From JANELJ01 sp024511395 (GTDB lineage Bacteria; Pseudomonadota; Gammaproteobacteria; GRL18), in assembly GCA_963681975.1 (NCBI GenBank), contig OY820613.1:2542001-2606000 (forward strand): a stretch of 64,000 nt of DNA. The letters are read 5' to 3'. The translations under genes and the position numbers were made by a program. The notes under the pieces are model-generated. The model ran no database searches, was not told where the DNA came from, and saw only the letters and a program-made list of their open reading frames with translations. This document shows positions 1-9,223 of the stretch, piece by piece (positions within the stretch are counted from its first letter, which is position 1; every line of letters starts with the position of its first letter).

Positions 1-450
1 CGGGCAATCCTTATGATGGACATACCTTGCTGCCACAACTGGAACAGATAAAACAGTTTACAGCCGTACAGCCGGAACAATGCTTTGTTGACCGGGGTTA
101 TCGTGGACATGAAGTAAAAGACACTAAAGTTTTTATCTCAGGTCAGAAGCGAGGCGTTACCCGAAGTATTAAAAAGGCATTAAAACGGCGCAGTGCGATT
201 GAGCCTGAAATCGGTCATATGAAAAACGATGGCCGTTTAGATCGCTGCTACCTCAAAGGCACAGTCGGTGATGCCATTAATGTGGTTATGGTAGCCGCTG
301 GACATAACTTAAGAAAGAGCATCAATAAGCTCCGGCTTTTGTGGCTCAAAATTATTTCCGGTTTGATGGGGTTTTTTATCAAACCGGGGCAATCAGCTGC
401 TTTAAACCTGGCTTGATGTCAGGCTTAAAACGGTATTATTCAGGTTGAAC
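1..450 (+). mobile_element. IS5-type element, 3' part (copy A, cut by window edge)
   Basis: The right end of the same 1498-bp IS found complete at 34234, 50444 and 53134. It encodes the last ~138 residues of a DDE transposase of the IS5 type (DRGYRGHE, then EPEIGHMKNDGRLDRCY near the C-terminus), open at the left edge and ending at 416. The terminal inverted repeat TTATTCAGGTTGAAC ends at 450. The next six bases, TATTTA, fit the TANNTA target duplication of the other copies. The insertion removed the start of the Memo-like gene that follows. The rest of the element lies outside the window, so the completeness of the transposase cannot be judged. Confidence 0.9.
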
Positions 451-456
451 TATTTA

Positions 457-1121
457 ATACCACACCAGCACATCAGTCACCTGCAGTAGCCGGTATGTTT
501 TATCTTGGCCCCGCCAGTGAACTGGAGCGATCAGTAGAACTTTATCTGCAACAGGCTCCTGTTGAACCACTGTCTAAACGGCCTAAAGCTATGATAGTGC
601 CACATGCGGGTTATATTTATTCCGCACCGGTAGCCGCCAGTGCTTATAAACTATTACAGCCTTTTGCTGATAAAATTTCCCAGGTGGTCCTGTTGGGTCC
701 CTCTCACAGGGTTCCTTTTACCGGCATTGCCAGTAGTTCTGCCGAAGCTTTTGATACACCGTTAGGCGCTATTCCACTAAACCGGAGCACCATTGACAGG
801 GTCAATCAGCTGCCGTTTGTTGTGCCATACGATGAAGCTCACCAACAGGAACATAGCTTGGAAGTACAGCTGCCCTTTTTACAGAAAGTACTGTCTAATT
901 TCACCTTGGTACCGCTGGTTATCTGCCAGGCCAGTGATGAACAGGTGGAACCACAGAAAATTCATTATGAACAGGCCTGTGGCCACACCTGCATTGCCGG
1001 CTTATTACTGGCGGCTAAAAATCATCATTTAAAGGTTAAAACCTTGGATATTCGTAACTCGGGGGATACAACATGCAGTAAGGATCAGGTTGTGGGGTAT
1101 GGGAGTTGGGTGTTTGTTTGA
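457..1121 (+). pseudogene. amrB: AmmeMemoRadiSam system protein B (Memo-like), 5'-truncated with internal deletion
   Basis: The reading frame is open from the IS junction; the conserved Memo start SPAVAGMFY is read from about 478, ahead of the first ATG at 495. Recognisable Memo motifs follow: VPHAGYIYSAP, LLGPSHRVPF, EHSLEVQLPFL, and at the end EQACGH, DIRNSGDT and VVGYGSWVF. Family members are about 260-280 residues; here the block after VICQASDEQV, which should hold the SSDLSHY region and about 60 residues, is missing in frame. The start codon was removed by the IS at 1-450. The AMMECR1 partner follows directly and is also broken. It is read as dead, although the remaining frame has no stop. 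Confidence 0.85.
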
Positions 1122-1124
1122 GAG

Positions 1125-1168
1125 AGCGTTCAGCGTTCAGCGTTCAGCGTTCAGCGTTCAGCGTTCAG
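1125..1168 (+). repeat. AGCGTTC 7-bp tandem array (about 6 copies)
   Basis: Perfect heptamer repeat starting four bases after the stop of the Memo remnant and followed by AGAAAGAGC, the same right flank as the array at 60084. One of six loci with this heptamer in the window. Confidence 0.97.
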
Positions 1169-1194
1169 AAAGAGCTTAGATAGAGAGGTGGGTG

Positions 1195-1588
1195 ATGTTA
1201 AGTGATGATGATAGGAAGGTTTTGAAGGAGGTAGCTCGAGGTGGTGGATATTGCGCATAATGCTTATTCGGCGGCGTTTTCTGATCCGCGTTTCCCTCCG
1301 CTGGGGCCGGCTGAGTATGAACAGCTGGATTAGCATATTTCGGTGCTCAGTGACACCAGCCCGATGCAGTTTGATTCTGAGGCTGATTTACTGCGTCAGA
1401 TCTGTCCCGATATTGACGGCCTGATGCTTGAGGACAATGGCTATAGAGGTACGTTTCTGCCCTCGGTCTGGGAGCAGTTACCAGAGCGGGAAGCATTTCT
1501 GGCTCATCTTAAGCAGAAGGCCTGCTTACCGGCCAGTTACTGGAGTGATACCTTAAAGGTCAGTCGCTATACGGTGGAAAGTTTTTAG
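1195..1588 (+). pseudogene. amrA: AMMECR1 domain protein (AmmeMemoRadiSam system protein A), broken
   Basis: The gene starts as MLSDDDRKVLKEVARG (1195), a normal AMMECR1 N-terminus. It then jumps into a different frame at about 1244, which reads VDIAHNAYSAAFSDPRFPPLG, the conserved AMMECR1 core. The ~65 residues that should lie between, including the RGCIGS motif, are deleted. An in-frame TAG (1331-1333) interrupts just before HISVLSDTSPMQF. The C-terminal part is well preserved (GTFLPSVWEQLP, ASYWSDTLKVSRYTVESF) and ends at 1588, overlapping the convergent RidA gene by four bases. Deletion, frameshift and nonsense codon together make function very unlikely. The cellular role of AMMECR1/Memo pairs in bacteria is not well defined. 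Confidence 0.85.
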
Positions 1589-1968
1589 TCCAGCTCCATA
1601 ACGCCGTCCATTTCCACTCCGGCATTTTTAGGTAAAGAGGCCACACCAATGGCCGCACGGGCTGGATAGGGCTGGCTAAAATAACGTGCCATCACTTCAT
1701 TAACCAGTGGAAAGTGGTTTAAATCCGTCAGGAAAATATTCAGTTTCACTATGTCTTTTAAGTCACCGCCGGCGGCTTTTGCCACTGCAGTCAGGTTTTC
1801 AAAAACCCGTACAATCTGTGCTTCCATATCACCTTCCACCATTTCCATGGATTCCGGTATCAATGGTATCTGCCCGGAGAGGTACACAGTAGTACCGACT
1901 TTAACGGCCTGTGAATAGGTACCAATGGCCTGAGGGGCCTGTTCGGTTGCAATAATTTCTTTTGCCAA
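1585..1968 (-). CDS. ridA: RidA family (enamine/imine deaminase)
   Basis: 127-residue RidA/YjgF-YER057c protein. RidA hydrolyses reactive 2-aminoacrylate and related enamines released by PLP enzymes, in the cytosol, as a trimer. Visible family features are TEQAPQAIGTYSQAV near the N-terminus, TVYLSGQIPL, the VFENL helix, and the C-terminal YPARAAIGVASLPKNAGVEMDGV block that holds the catalytic arginine and acidic residues. I chose the TTG start at 1968 because AAGGAG lies six bases upstream and the protein then begins LAKEIIATEQ; a longer frame upstream exists but is not conserved. It lies 28 bp downstream of the SDR gene on the same strand, so co-transcription is likely. Confidence 0.93.
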   Translation of the reverse strand: MAKEIIATEQAPQAIGTYSQAVKVGTTVYLSGQIPLIPESMEMVEGDMEAQIVRVFENLTAVAKAAGGDLKDIVKLNIFLTDLNHFPLVNEVMARYFSQPYPARAAIGVASLPKNAGVEMDGVMELD

Positions 1969-1996
1969 AGTATTCTCCTTTTTTGAATCTTTAAAA

Positions 1997-2764
1997 CTAT
2001 AAAAACAATGACCGCCCGCCATCCACGGCAATGGTCTGACCGGAAATATAGTCGGCACTGGCCGCTAGGAACAGCACCGTGCGTGCAATGTCTTCGGCAC
2101 TGCCCTTACGCTTTAAATAAGTGCGTGACACAATACGCTGTTTGGTGACTTCATCCATTTCCTGAGTCGGCCACATAATAGCACCGGGCGCCACCCCGTT
2201 GACCCGGACTTCCGGCCCCAGTTCAAAGGCCAGGGTTTTAACCAGCATACCCAGGCCGGCCTTGGCCATATTGTAAACGCTATGACCCTCCATAGGCCGT
2301 TCGGCATGGATGTCCACAATATTGATAATACAGCCCTGCTGCTTTTTCAGGTACAGTGCGGCCGCCTGGGACAGGAAAAACGGTGCTTTCATATTACTGC
2401 CCACCAAGTCATCCCAGTGCTGTTCGGTCACCTTGCCTATGGGAGTTGGGTAAAAGCTGGAAGCATTATTCACCAGCACATCCAGTCGTCCCCACTGTTC
2501 CAGAGCCTGCTTAATAATCACCGGCAGGCTGTCAATATCCAGTAAGTCCGCCTGGATCAGAATAACCGAGTTTTCCCGAACCGCATTAAGCTCTTCCTGC
2601 AGGGCCAGGGCCGGTTGCCTGGAATTGCGGTAATGTATCACCAGATTACCTCCAGCAGCATGTAAAAACCGGGCTGTCATGGCTCCGACTCTTTGTGCCC
2701 CGCCGGTGATCAACACAACCTGTCCACTCAGGTCATTTTGCAGCATTTGTTGCGTTATTTGCAT
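1997..2764 (-). CDS. Pteridine reductase-like short-chain dehydrogenase
   Basis: 255-residue SDR. It has the variant nucleotide motif TGGAQRVG (residues ~20-27), NNASSF, and the catalytic-type run HSVYNMAKAGL (Tyr and Lys four apart, ~164-168). VNGVAPGAIMWP and a C-terminal SGQTIAVDGG follow. TGG-RVG plus NNASSFYPT are typical of pteridine reductases / FolM-type dihydromonapterin reductases, which reduce pterins with NADPH. The exact substrate cannot be read from sequence. The gene precedes ridA on the same strand and is divergent from the MidA-like gene, with a 122-bp shared upstream region. Confidence 0.88.
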   Translation of the reverse strand: MQITQQMLQNDLSGQVVLITGGAQRVGAMTARFLHAAGGNLVIHYRNSRQPALALQEELNAVRENSVILIQADLLDIDSLPVIIKQALEQWGRLDVLVNNASSFYPTPIGKVTEQHWDDLVGSNMKAPFFLSQAAALYLKKQQGCIINIVDIHAERPMEGHSVYNMAKAGLGMLVKTLAFELGPEVRVNGVAPGAIMWPTQEMDEVTKQRIVSRTYLKRKGSAEDIARTVLFLAASADYISGQTIAVDGGRSLFL

Positions 2765-2886
2765 TCTGATTAACTCAGTTAATTTTCTAAAAAATTTCTG
2801 TCCAATTGGATATTAGCAGATAAGTACCGCATAATATAGCGTATTTAACCTGCCATAAAACCTTAAAATTTATATATTAACTGATT

Positions 2887-4119
2887 ATGCCTACTGAGCC
2901 GCCCCGTTCTAGCAAGAAAGCCAGCGACACCTTTCCGCAACCTTCTACTGAAGCTATTGCCCATAGTAATAAAGTAAAGGAACAGATTATTGCGGCCATC
3001 GAGTCTGCCGGCGGTAAAATCAGTTTTGCGGATTATATGAACCTGGTCCTGTATGCACCGGGACTGGGCTATTATAGTGCCGGGCTCAAAAAATTTGGCC
3101 GCTTGGGTGATTTTATTACGGCCCCGGAGATCTCTCCCCTGTTTTCCCAGTGTCTGGCCATTCAGTGCCATCATATTATGCAACAGAGCGGACTGAATAC
3201 TCTGCTGGAAGTGGGTGCCGGCTCCGGGATTATGGCTATTGATATTATGCAGGAACTGGAACGGCAGGACAGTCTGCCTGAGCAATATCTGATCCTGGAG
3301 CTTAGTGCCAACCTTCGGGATCGTCAACAAAAAGCCATTGAGGATAAAATACCTCACCTGGCTAGTCGTTTTAACTGGCTGGATCAACTGCCTGCCAACC
3401 CCTTTAACGGCATTGTTATTGCCAATGAACTGCTTGATGCCTTGCCTGTTCACCTGCTCAGGCTGCCCGGCACACAAAATTTTGAGCGTTTTGTTGCACT
3501 GGATAAAAAACAGCAGTTTATCTGGCAGGATCAAAGTATTGAGGAGCCCCGCCTGAATGTTATTGCTAATGAAATCCGGGATATCCACCTGTCCATGCAG
3601 GCTCTGAATGATAAACCGGGGCGGGATTATATTACTGAAGTGAATTTACTGGCCATGGACTGGATCAGCAGCATTGCCGATATTATGGAGCAGGGGGCCA
3701 TATTACTGGTGGACTACGGTTATACGGCCCGGGAATATTATCACCCACAACGCTTTATGGGCACATTAATGTGTCATTATCAGCATCATCGTCATGATAA
3801 TCCCTTTTATCTCCCGGGCATGCAGGACATTACGGCCCATGTTAATTTCAGTCACATTGCCCATAGTGCCGAAGCTGCTGGTCTGACACTTAGTGGTTTT
3901 ACTACCCAGGCGCATTTTTTCATGGCCGGCGGCCTGGTGGAACTGACCCGCGATCTGGATCCGGATGATGTCGTACATTTTACCGAAACTGCCCGGCAGA
4001 TAAAAATGCTGACCCTGCCTGAAGAAATGGGCGAACTGTTTAAAGTCATTTTACTTGCCAAAGGGAAACCGCTATCATTACCGGCATTTCAATTTCAGGA
4101 TTTCAGTCAGCTGCTGTAA
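2887..4119 (+). CDS. SAM-dependent methyltransferase, MidA/NDUFAF7 family
   Basis: 410 residues, the usual length for the COG1565 (DUF185) family. Family landmarks are ISFADYMNLVLYAPGLGYYSAG, GDFITAPEISPLF, the SAM-binding glycine motif EVGAGSGIMAIDIM, NELLDALPVH, and LLVDYGYTAREYYHPQRFMGTLMCHYQHHRHDNPF. Mitochondrial NDUFAF7 methylates an arginine of a complex I subunit; the bacterial substrate is not established. The ATG at 2887 gives a 20-30 residue charged leader before the conserved region, so a later start is possible. It is followed 14 bp later by uppP, probably in one operon. Confidence 0.9.
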   Translation: MPTEPPRSSKKASDTFPQPSTEAIAHSNKVKEQIIAAIESAGGKISFADYMNLVLYAPGLGYYSAGLKKFGRLGDFITAPEISPLFSQCLAIQCHHIMQQSGLNTLLEVGAGSGIMAIDIMQELERQDSLPEQYLILELSANLRDRQQKAIEDKIPHLASRFNWLDQLPANPFNGIVIANELLDALPVHLLRLPGTQNFERFVALDKKQQFIWQDQSIEEPRLNVIANEIRDIHLSMQALNDKPGRDYITEVNLLAMDWISSIADIMEQGAILLVDYGYTAREYYHPQRFMGTLMCHYQHHRHDNPFYLPGMQDITAHVNFSHIAHSAEAAGLTLSGFTTQAHFFMAGGLVELTRDLDPDDVVHFTETARQIKMLTLPEEMGELFKVILLAKGKPLSLPAFQFQDFSQLL

Positions 4120-4133
4120 GAATAAGGTAATAA

Positions 4134-4967
4134 ATGGATACTTTTCAGATTGTTGTACTGGCTCTGGTTCAGGGACTGACCGAGTTTTTACCGATTTCCA
4201 GTTCAGCTCATCTTATTCTGGTTCCCAAATTGTTCGGCTGGCAGGATCAGGGGCTGGCCATTGATGTGGCCGCTCATTTTGGTACCCTGCTGGCCATTTT
4301 ATGGTATTTTCGCCAAGATCTGCATCCTCTGTTTTCAGACTGGAACCATTCAATTCGTTTACGTAAAACTACTGGAGACTCGGTACTGGCCTGGGGTGTT
4401 CTTATTGGTACCCTACCGGCTGCCATTGCCGGTTATTTTCTGGACGATTATAGTGAACAACTGCGCAACCCCTTAATTATCGCCTCTACCACGCTGATAT
4501 TTGGTCTACTATTGTGGTATGCCGATGCTTCTGCACCAAGCAAATTACGCCAAATGCAGAAACTGGATGCCGGAGCACAACAGAAAAGTGAACATCAGCT
4601 TGACCTGAAAATAATCCTCTTTATTGGTTTTTCTCAGGCCATTGCGCTTATCCCCGGCACGTCCCGTTCCGGTATTACCATTACCGCCGGTTTATTAATG
4701 GGCATGAGCCACAAGGCTACTGCACGTTTTTCGTTTTTATTATCCATTCCCATTATCCTCGCGGCCAGCCTGCTGAAAACTCTGGATTTAAGTGCTTCCC
4801 CGGTACATATTGACTGGTTCAATGTGATGTTAGTAACCACCCTGTCAGCAGTCAGCGCTTACCTGTGTATTTATTACTTTATCCGCCTGCTGGACAGTGT
4901 CGGCATGATGCCGTTTATTATCTACCGTTTCTTTCTTGGTGCGGTACTGCTCTGGGTCTTTTTATAA
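4134..4967 (+). CDS. uppP: Undecaprenyl-diphosphatase UppP (BacA)
   Basis: 277-residue integral membrane phosphatase that converts undecaprenyl diphosphate to the monophosphate, recycling the lipid carrier for peptidoglycan. Both catalytic motifs are present: EFLPISSSAHLIL near the N-terminus (Glu and Ser residues) and PGTSRSGITI in the second half. The rest is a run of hydrophobic helices, as expected. AATAAGGTAATAA precedes the ATG. It sits between the MidA-like gene and the VanZ gene on the same strand. Confidence 0.97.
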   Translation: MDTFQIVVLALVQGLTEFLPISSSAHLILVPKLFGWQDQGLAIDVAAHFGTLLAILWYFRQDLHPLFSDWNHSIRLRKTTGDSVLAWGVLIGTLPAAIAGYFLDDYSEQLRNPLIIASTTLIFGLLLWYADASAPSKLRQMQKLDAGAQQKSEHQLDLKIILFIGFSQAIALIPGTSRSGITITAGLLMGMSHKATARFSFLLSIPIILAASLLKTLDLSASPVHIDWFNVMLVTTLSAVSAYLCIYYFIRLLDSVGMMPFIIYRFFLGAVLLWVFL

Positions 4968-4972
4968 AAGCT

Positions 4973-5359
4973 ATGCATTACCGAGGCTTCTGGTTACTGC
5001 TGGGCTGGCTATATGTATTACTGCTGTTATACGGCTCTTTAATCCGGGTGCTGGACATTAACACATACATTGATCACACCAATAAGCTCATACATTTTTT
5101 ATTATATTTTTTACTGGCAGGCTGGTTTGTACAGCTATACAGCCGCCTGTCTCAGCGTATCGTTATTTTAGGCAGTGAAAAATTACTGGGTATAATTATT
5201 GAGTTTTTACAGGGGCTGACCGCTTACCGAAGTTTTGATATGCTGGATGCCCTGGCAAGCAGTATTAGGGCCATAAGCGCTTTTTTACTGGCAGGTACTT
5301 CACTGGCATTACTACTGAAACGTTTTGATAACTGGCTTTATCAGCGGAGAAACAGTTAA
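4973..5359 (+). CDS. VanZ-like membrane protein
   Basis: 128-residue hydrophobic protein beginning MHYRGFWLLLGWLYV and starting 5 bp after uppP. Four predicted membrane helices are visible. The VanZ-type signature is DHTNKLIHFLLYFLLAGWF and GIIIEFLQGLTAYRSFDMLDALA. The frame is open farther upstream inside uppP, but ATG 4973 gives the family start. VanZ-like proteins are of uncertain function; position after uppP is compatible with an envelope role. The usual N-x-x-G near the end reads SSIRA here, a possible divergence. Confidence 0.85.
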   Translation: MHYRGFWLLLGWLYVLLLLYGSLIRVLDINTYIDHTNKLIHFLLYFLLAGWFVQLYSRLSQRIVILGSEKLLGIIIEFLQGLTAYRSFDMLDALASSIRAISAFLLAGTSLALLLKRFDNWLYQRRNS

Positions 5360-5441
5360 AAGAATTGCAACAATACTTCGTTACGGGTTCCCACGCAGAA
5401 GCATGAGTGCCTGATAAAACCTGTTGTAACTCTTGTACTTA

Positions 5442-6668
5442 TTATTGTTCCTGTTGCCGTAATTGCCTGACTGCAGCAATACGTTTAAGCCTGAGCTGCT
5501 CAGCGATTTCCGGCCCTTTATAACCCTGCTCGACAATCGCTTTTGGACTGACCTGTGCAGCAGCCTGAAAAAAATCTCTGAACAGCCGGGTTTTATCATC
5601 CGGCAAATCCTCATAACCGGAACGTCCTCTGGAATCTGCTTCACAGGCCAGTAAAAACTGTTCAAAGCGTTCCGGACGTCGAAAAGCATCCAGTCGAGAT
5701 AATAAATCCACAATGGTAGAGAGTTTCAGTTCTTCAATGCGGTGGTAATTCAAATGAAACTCAGTCACTAACAGGGCTAGGGCACGAAACTCATTAGGCA
5801 CTTTTAAACGCTGACAGAGCTGTTCCACCAGCGGTACACCTCTGGCTTCATGGGCAATATGCTTAGGCCATTGTTCCCTGGGCGTTGTACCCTTGCCCAG
5901 ATCATGCACCAGCGCAGCAAAACGTACTGTCGCCTTATCAGACAAACACTCTGCCTGTTCCAGTACCATCATGGTATGAATACCGGTATCAATTTCCGGA
6001 TGCCATTGTTTTGACTGAGGCACACCAAACAGGCGATCCACTTCGGGAAACAATCGGACCAAGGCACCACACTGGCGCAGCACTTCAAAAAAGATCCTGG
6101 GATGATGATCACTGAGGGCTTTTTCCACTTCCTGCCAGACCCGTTCCGCAACCAGTGCCTCCATTTCATCATGTTCCACCAGACACTGCATCATGGCCAT
6201 GGTTTCATCAGCAATAGTAAAGCTATAATCCGCATAACGGGCCGCAAAACGGGCCACCCGCAATACCCGTAACGGATCTTCCACAAAGGAGGGAGAAACA
6301 TGGCGTAAAACCCGGTCTTTAATATCCTGCACACCATGATAAGGATCGTATAAATTGCCCTGCTCATCTTCTGCAATAGCATTAATGGTTAAGTCACGGC
6401 GGATTAGATCTTCTTCCAGGGTAACCTCTTTATCGGCATGAAAAGCAAAGCCATGGTAGCCTTTGCCGGTTTTACGCTCGGTACGAGCCAGGGCATATTC
6501 TTCGTGGGTCTCAGGATGCAGAAAGACCGGAAAATCTTTACCTACGGGCGTAAAGCCACGCTCCAACATCTCATCCACTGAGGCACCCACAACCACATAA
6601 TCGTGATCCACAACTTTACGCTTTAATAGTTTATCCCGGACGGCACCGCCCACTTTATAGATTTGCAT
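5442..6668 (-). CDS. cca: Multifunctional CCA-adding tRNA nucleotidyltransferase
   Basis: 408 residues, matching the gammaproteobacterial long form. It adds or repairs the 3' CCA of tRNA without a template. The head domain starts MQIYKVGGAVRDKLL and carries the catalytic acidic pair in VVDHDYVVVG, then RRDLTINAIAED and DPLRVLRVARFAARY. A C-terminal HD domain is present (FAALVHDLGKGTT), associated with phosphatase/phosphodiesterase activities in E. coli Cca. It converges on the VanZ gene. Confidence 0.96.
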   Translation of the reverse strand: MQIYKVGGAVRDKLLKRKVVDHDYVVVGASVDEMLERGFTPVGKDFPVFLHPETHEEYALARTERKTGKGYHGFAFHADKEVTLEEDLIRRDLTINAIAEDEQGNLYDPYHGVQDIKDRVLRHVSPSFVEDPLRVLRVARFAARYADYSFTIADETMAMMQCLVEHDEMEALVAERVWQEVEKALSDHHPRIFFEVLRQCGALVRLFPEVDRLFGVPQSKQWHPEIDTGIHTMMVLEQAECLSDKATVRFAALVHDLGKGTTPREQWPKHIAHEARGVPLVEQLCQRLKVPNEFRALALLVTEFHLNYHRIEELKLSTIVDLLSRLDAFRRPERFEQFLLACEADSRGRSGYEDLPDDKTRLFRDFFQAAAQVSPKAIVEQGYKGPEIAEQLRLKRIAAVRQLRQQEQ

Positions 6669-6828
6669 TATTTTTTATTCAGGATCCGCTTAATATTGGC
6701 TGTGATCCTATGTGAAACTGGCTGGAATTTCTATAAAAGCAGGAATTATTTGGTGAGTTTCACAAAAGCGCAGGCATCCTGCCCGCGCACCCATGGTATG
6801 AAGTTCAGGCAATATCATTAAGATCGCA

Positions 6829-7767
6829 CTAACGTCCAGCCTTTCTTCTCAATTCATCCATCTGCCCGGCAAAGTCTCCGCCTGCCAGGTATAAAGGCAC
6901 AACACTGTCCAGACTGTGCAGTGACAGCTCTAATACTTCCGCAGCCTGGTTATTCTTGCAGATACTGTCCAGTTTCATACTGTTAAAATTATCTCGGGTA
7001 ATAGGAGAACCGGGGATCAGGTTCATCATGGCCACCAGCGGACTGGAAAAAAAGCGGTTCAGCGGAATGATTATACTTTTACTGCCCGTCTGTTTAGCCG
7101 TATATTTTACCAGTTCTTTCAGAGTATAGACTTCCGGGCCGCATAACTCGTAATTTTTACCATAGGTTTCAGACTTATGAATACTGTTTATAAATGCATC
7201 GACAACATCTCCGACATAAACCGGTGCAAAACGGGTTGCGGCACTGGTCAGGGGAAATACCGGTAACAGGCTCAACAGGGAGGCAAACATATTAAAAAAG
7301 TTATCACCAGGACCGAAAATAACCGAAGGGGCAAAACTGGTGACCTGCAGACCTTCAGTAGTTAGTACCAGTTTCTGTGCTTTTCCCTTGGTACGTAAAT
7401 ACTCACTTGGGCCGTTTTCATCGGCATTCAGGGCACTCATATGCAGCAAGCGGGGTATTTCTACAGAGCGGGCCGCTTCCGCGACTCTTCGCGTCACTTC
7501 AACATGCGCTTTTTCAAAAGTATTAACACCCTGCGGATTTAGAATACCGGCTAGGTTTATAACCACATCGTAGCCGTCAAGCTGACGCTCAAGTATTTTT
7601 TTACCAAAAAAATCAATGCTGATCAGTTTAACTGACGGCAGGATGAGCAAGTGCCTGTGGCGTTCGGGGTGACGGGTAATTACTTTTACGCTGTGACCCA
7701 GTGTCACCAGTTTATTAATCAGATTGGTTCCAACAAACCCCATGCCTCCAATGATACAGATATTCAC
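6829..7767 (-). CDS. NDUFA9-like NAD(P)-dependent epimerase/reductase
   Basis: 312-residue atypical SDR with the N-terminal Rossmann motif IIGGMGFVGTNLI, NLAGILNP and LLHMSALNA, and a proline-rich substrate half (FGPGDNFFN, RFAPVYVGDVVDAF, YELCGPEVYTLKEL). This pattern is that of complex I NDUFA9-like proteins in Proteobacteria. They probably bind NAD(P)H, but their reaction is unknown. It stands alone; 190 bp upstream the divergent iron alcohol dehydrogenase fragment begins. Confidence 0.85.
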   Translation of the reverse strand: MNICIIGGMGFVGTNLINKLVTLGHSVKVITRHPERHRHLLILPSVKLISIDFFGKKILERQLDGYDVVINLAGILNPQGVNTFEKAHVEVTRRVAEAARSVEIPRLLHMSALNADENGPSEYLRTKGKAQKLVLTTEGLQVTSFAPSVIFGPGDNFFNMFASLLSLLPVFPLTSAATRFAPVYVGDVVDAFINSIHKSETYGKNYELCGPEVYTLKELVKYTAKQTGSKSIIIPLNRFFSSPLVAMMNLIPGSPITRDNFNSMKLDSICKNNQAAEVLELSLHSLDSVVPLYLAGGDFAGQMDELRRKAGR

Positions 7768-7957
7768 TGACTTAACCCTCTCCAGTTTTAGCTTCCTGTT
7801 AACTTGTTTGTATTTTTAATAATTACAGGAAACTTTTATATAATTATTAGTAGTTGCTTATATTGCAATGCTTTTTTAACAAAAATATCAATCCGTTATT
7901 ACCCTAAGGGAAGGCTTTTGATTACAATAGCAGTACTTAACAGCTTATCGGATTGCT

Positions 7958-8055
7958 ATGCAAACTATTTCATTCAGCCTTTCCCGCTTCCCTCGAATTG
8001 AGTTTGGTGCTGGGAAAATTCAGTTGTTACCGGAAAAAATTGATCTGTCAACACT
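7958..8055 (+). pseudogene. Iron-containing alcohol dehydrogenase, N-terminal stub
   Basis: Only the first ~33 codons remain: MQTISFSLSRFPRIEFGAGK then IQLLPEKIDL, the typical start of class III iron alcohol dehydrogenases. The frame runs into an IS3 element at about 8056. No ADH sequence appears on the far side (9211 onward), so insertion was accompanied or followed by a deletion. Confidence 0.75.
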
Positions 8056-8071
8056 TTCCCGGACACTTTTT

Positions 8072-8868
8072 TTAAGCCATTTTCTGTAGTTCTTCGTAAT
8101 CTTTAGGTGATAAGTAATCATTGGCAGAATGCAGTCTTTCCCTGTTATAAAAGACTTCAATATATTCAAATATCACCTGTTTAGCATCGTCCCGGCAATT
8201 ACCCTTGCGACTCATGGACTGAATAATGCCATGGTCACCTAATAATTTACGATGACTATCCGAAGCATACTAGCTGCCTCTGTCGGTATGCCAGACAAGC
8301 CCTTTAGATGGTTTTCGTTTCCATATGGCCATGAACAAAGCATCATTAACCAACTGGGTTTTCATTGTTTTATCCATTGACCAGCCAATAACTATTCTGG
8401 AAAACAGGTCGATAACAACAGCCAGATATAACCAGCCCTCATCGGTCGCAATATAGGTGATATCACCTACAAAGTAGCGGTCAGGCTCTGTAACATTAAA
8501 CTGACGCTCTAACAGGTTATCTGCAATCGGCTTATTATGGGAAGAATCTATCATTGCCCTGAATTTCTTTCTGGTTTTACAGTAAAGTCCTGCCTTTTTC
8601 ATAAGGCGGATAATTCGCCGACGACTCACCTGAAACCCCTGTTCTGACAGCTTTCGTTTAAGGCGACGGCTGCCATAAGTTACACGACTTTGCTTAAACA
8701 AGCTCTTCAGCCTTTCTGTCAGTGTCTTATTTTCTTCTTCACGGGCAGTTTTAGGGGCTGCCTGCCAGTCATAATAGGAACTGCGTGATACTGACATAAA
8801 CCGGCATAATTCTGCTACAGGATAATCTACAGAGTGTTGCTTTATCCAGGCATATTTAACTCGATTTC
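8072..8868 (-). pseudogene. IS3 transposase OrfB, nonsense and deletion
   Basis: rve-type integrase core with VGDITYIATDEGWLYLAVV (first Asp) and VWHTDRGS (second Asp). An amber codon (TAG at 8270-8272) then stands where family members have Gln (DRGSQY). The frame continues YASDSHRKLLGDHGIIQSMSRKGNC, then skips the DNA-x-E-F-F block with the catalytic Glu (about 27 codons lost) and resumes at KQVIFEYIEVFYNRERLHS. It ends at 8072. Inactive. Confidence 0.85.
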
Positions 8869-9171
8869 TCTGGCGAAATATGCCGTCACTTTTTTTAACA
8901 GGTCACGCTCCCGGGTTACCCTGGCCAGTTCTTTTTTCAGACGCTTTACTTCATCGTAAATATGTTCATCCGTTCGTGTTTTGCTCTGTTTTTCTTTGCC
9001 TGGACGAGTATATTTGCTTATCCAGGTATGTAAGGTGTTAACGTTTACATCCAGTTCTTTGGCGACTACTGAAACCGACTTTTCTGACTCGATAGCCAAC
9101 TGTACTGCTGATTCTCTGAATTCCGGGGTATAGCTCTTTGCTTGTCTTGTTTTATCTGTCATTTTGAACAC
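8842..9171 (-). CDS. IS3 transposase OrfA
   Basis: 109 residues with a helix-turn-helix (YTPEFRESAVQLA, SVSVVAKELDVNVNTLHTWI) and a C-terminal leucine-zipper coiled coil (VKRLKKELARVTRERDLLKK). In intact IS3 elements it is joined to OrfB by a -1 frameshift; OrfB here is dead. Confidence 0.9.
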   Translation of the reverse strand: MFKMTDKTRQAKSYTPEFRESAVQLAIESEKSVSVVAKELDVNVNTLHTWISKYTRPGKEKQSKTRTDEHIYDEVKRLKKELARVTRERDLLKKVTAYFAREIELNMPG

Positions 9172-9223
9172 TCTCTCTTTTTAAAAGTATTTTAAGTTGT
9201 GTGTCCGGAATAGTATAGCCACA

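Larger units (their letters stand above)
8056..9210 (-). mobile_element. IS3-family element #1 (degraded)
   Basis: The element is bounded by short inverted ends CCGGACAC (8059-8066) and GTGTCCGG (9201-9208). It carries orfA (8842-9171) and a damaged orfB on the minus strand. I see no clear target duplication, in keeping with a deletion at one side. Exact ends are uncertain by a few bases. Confidence 0.85.
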
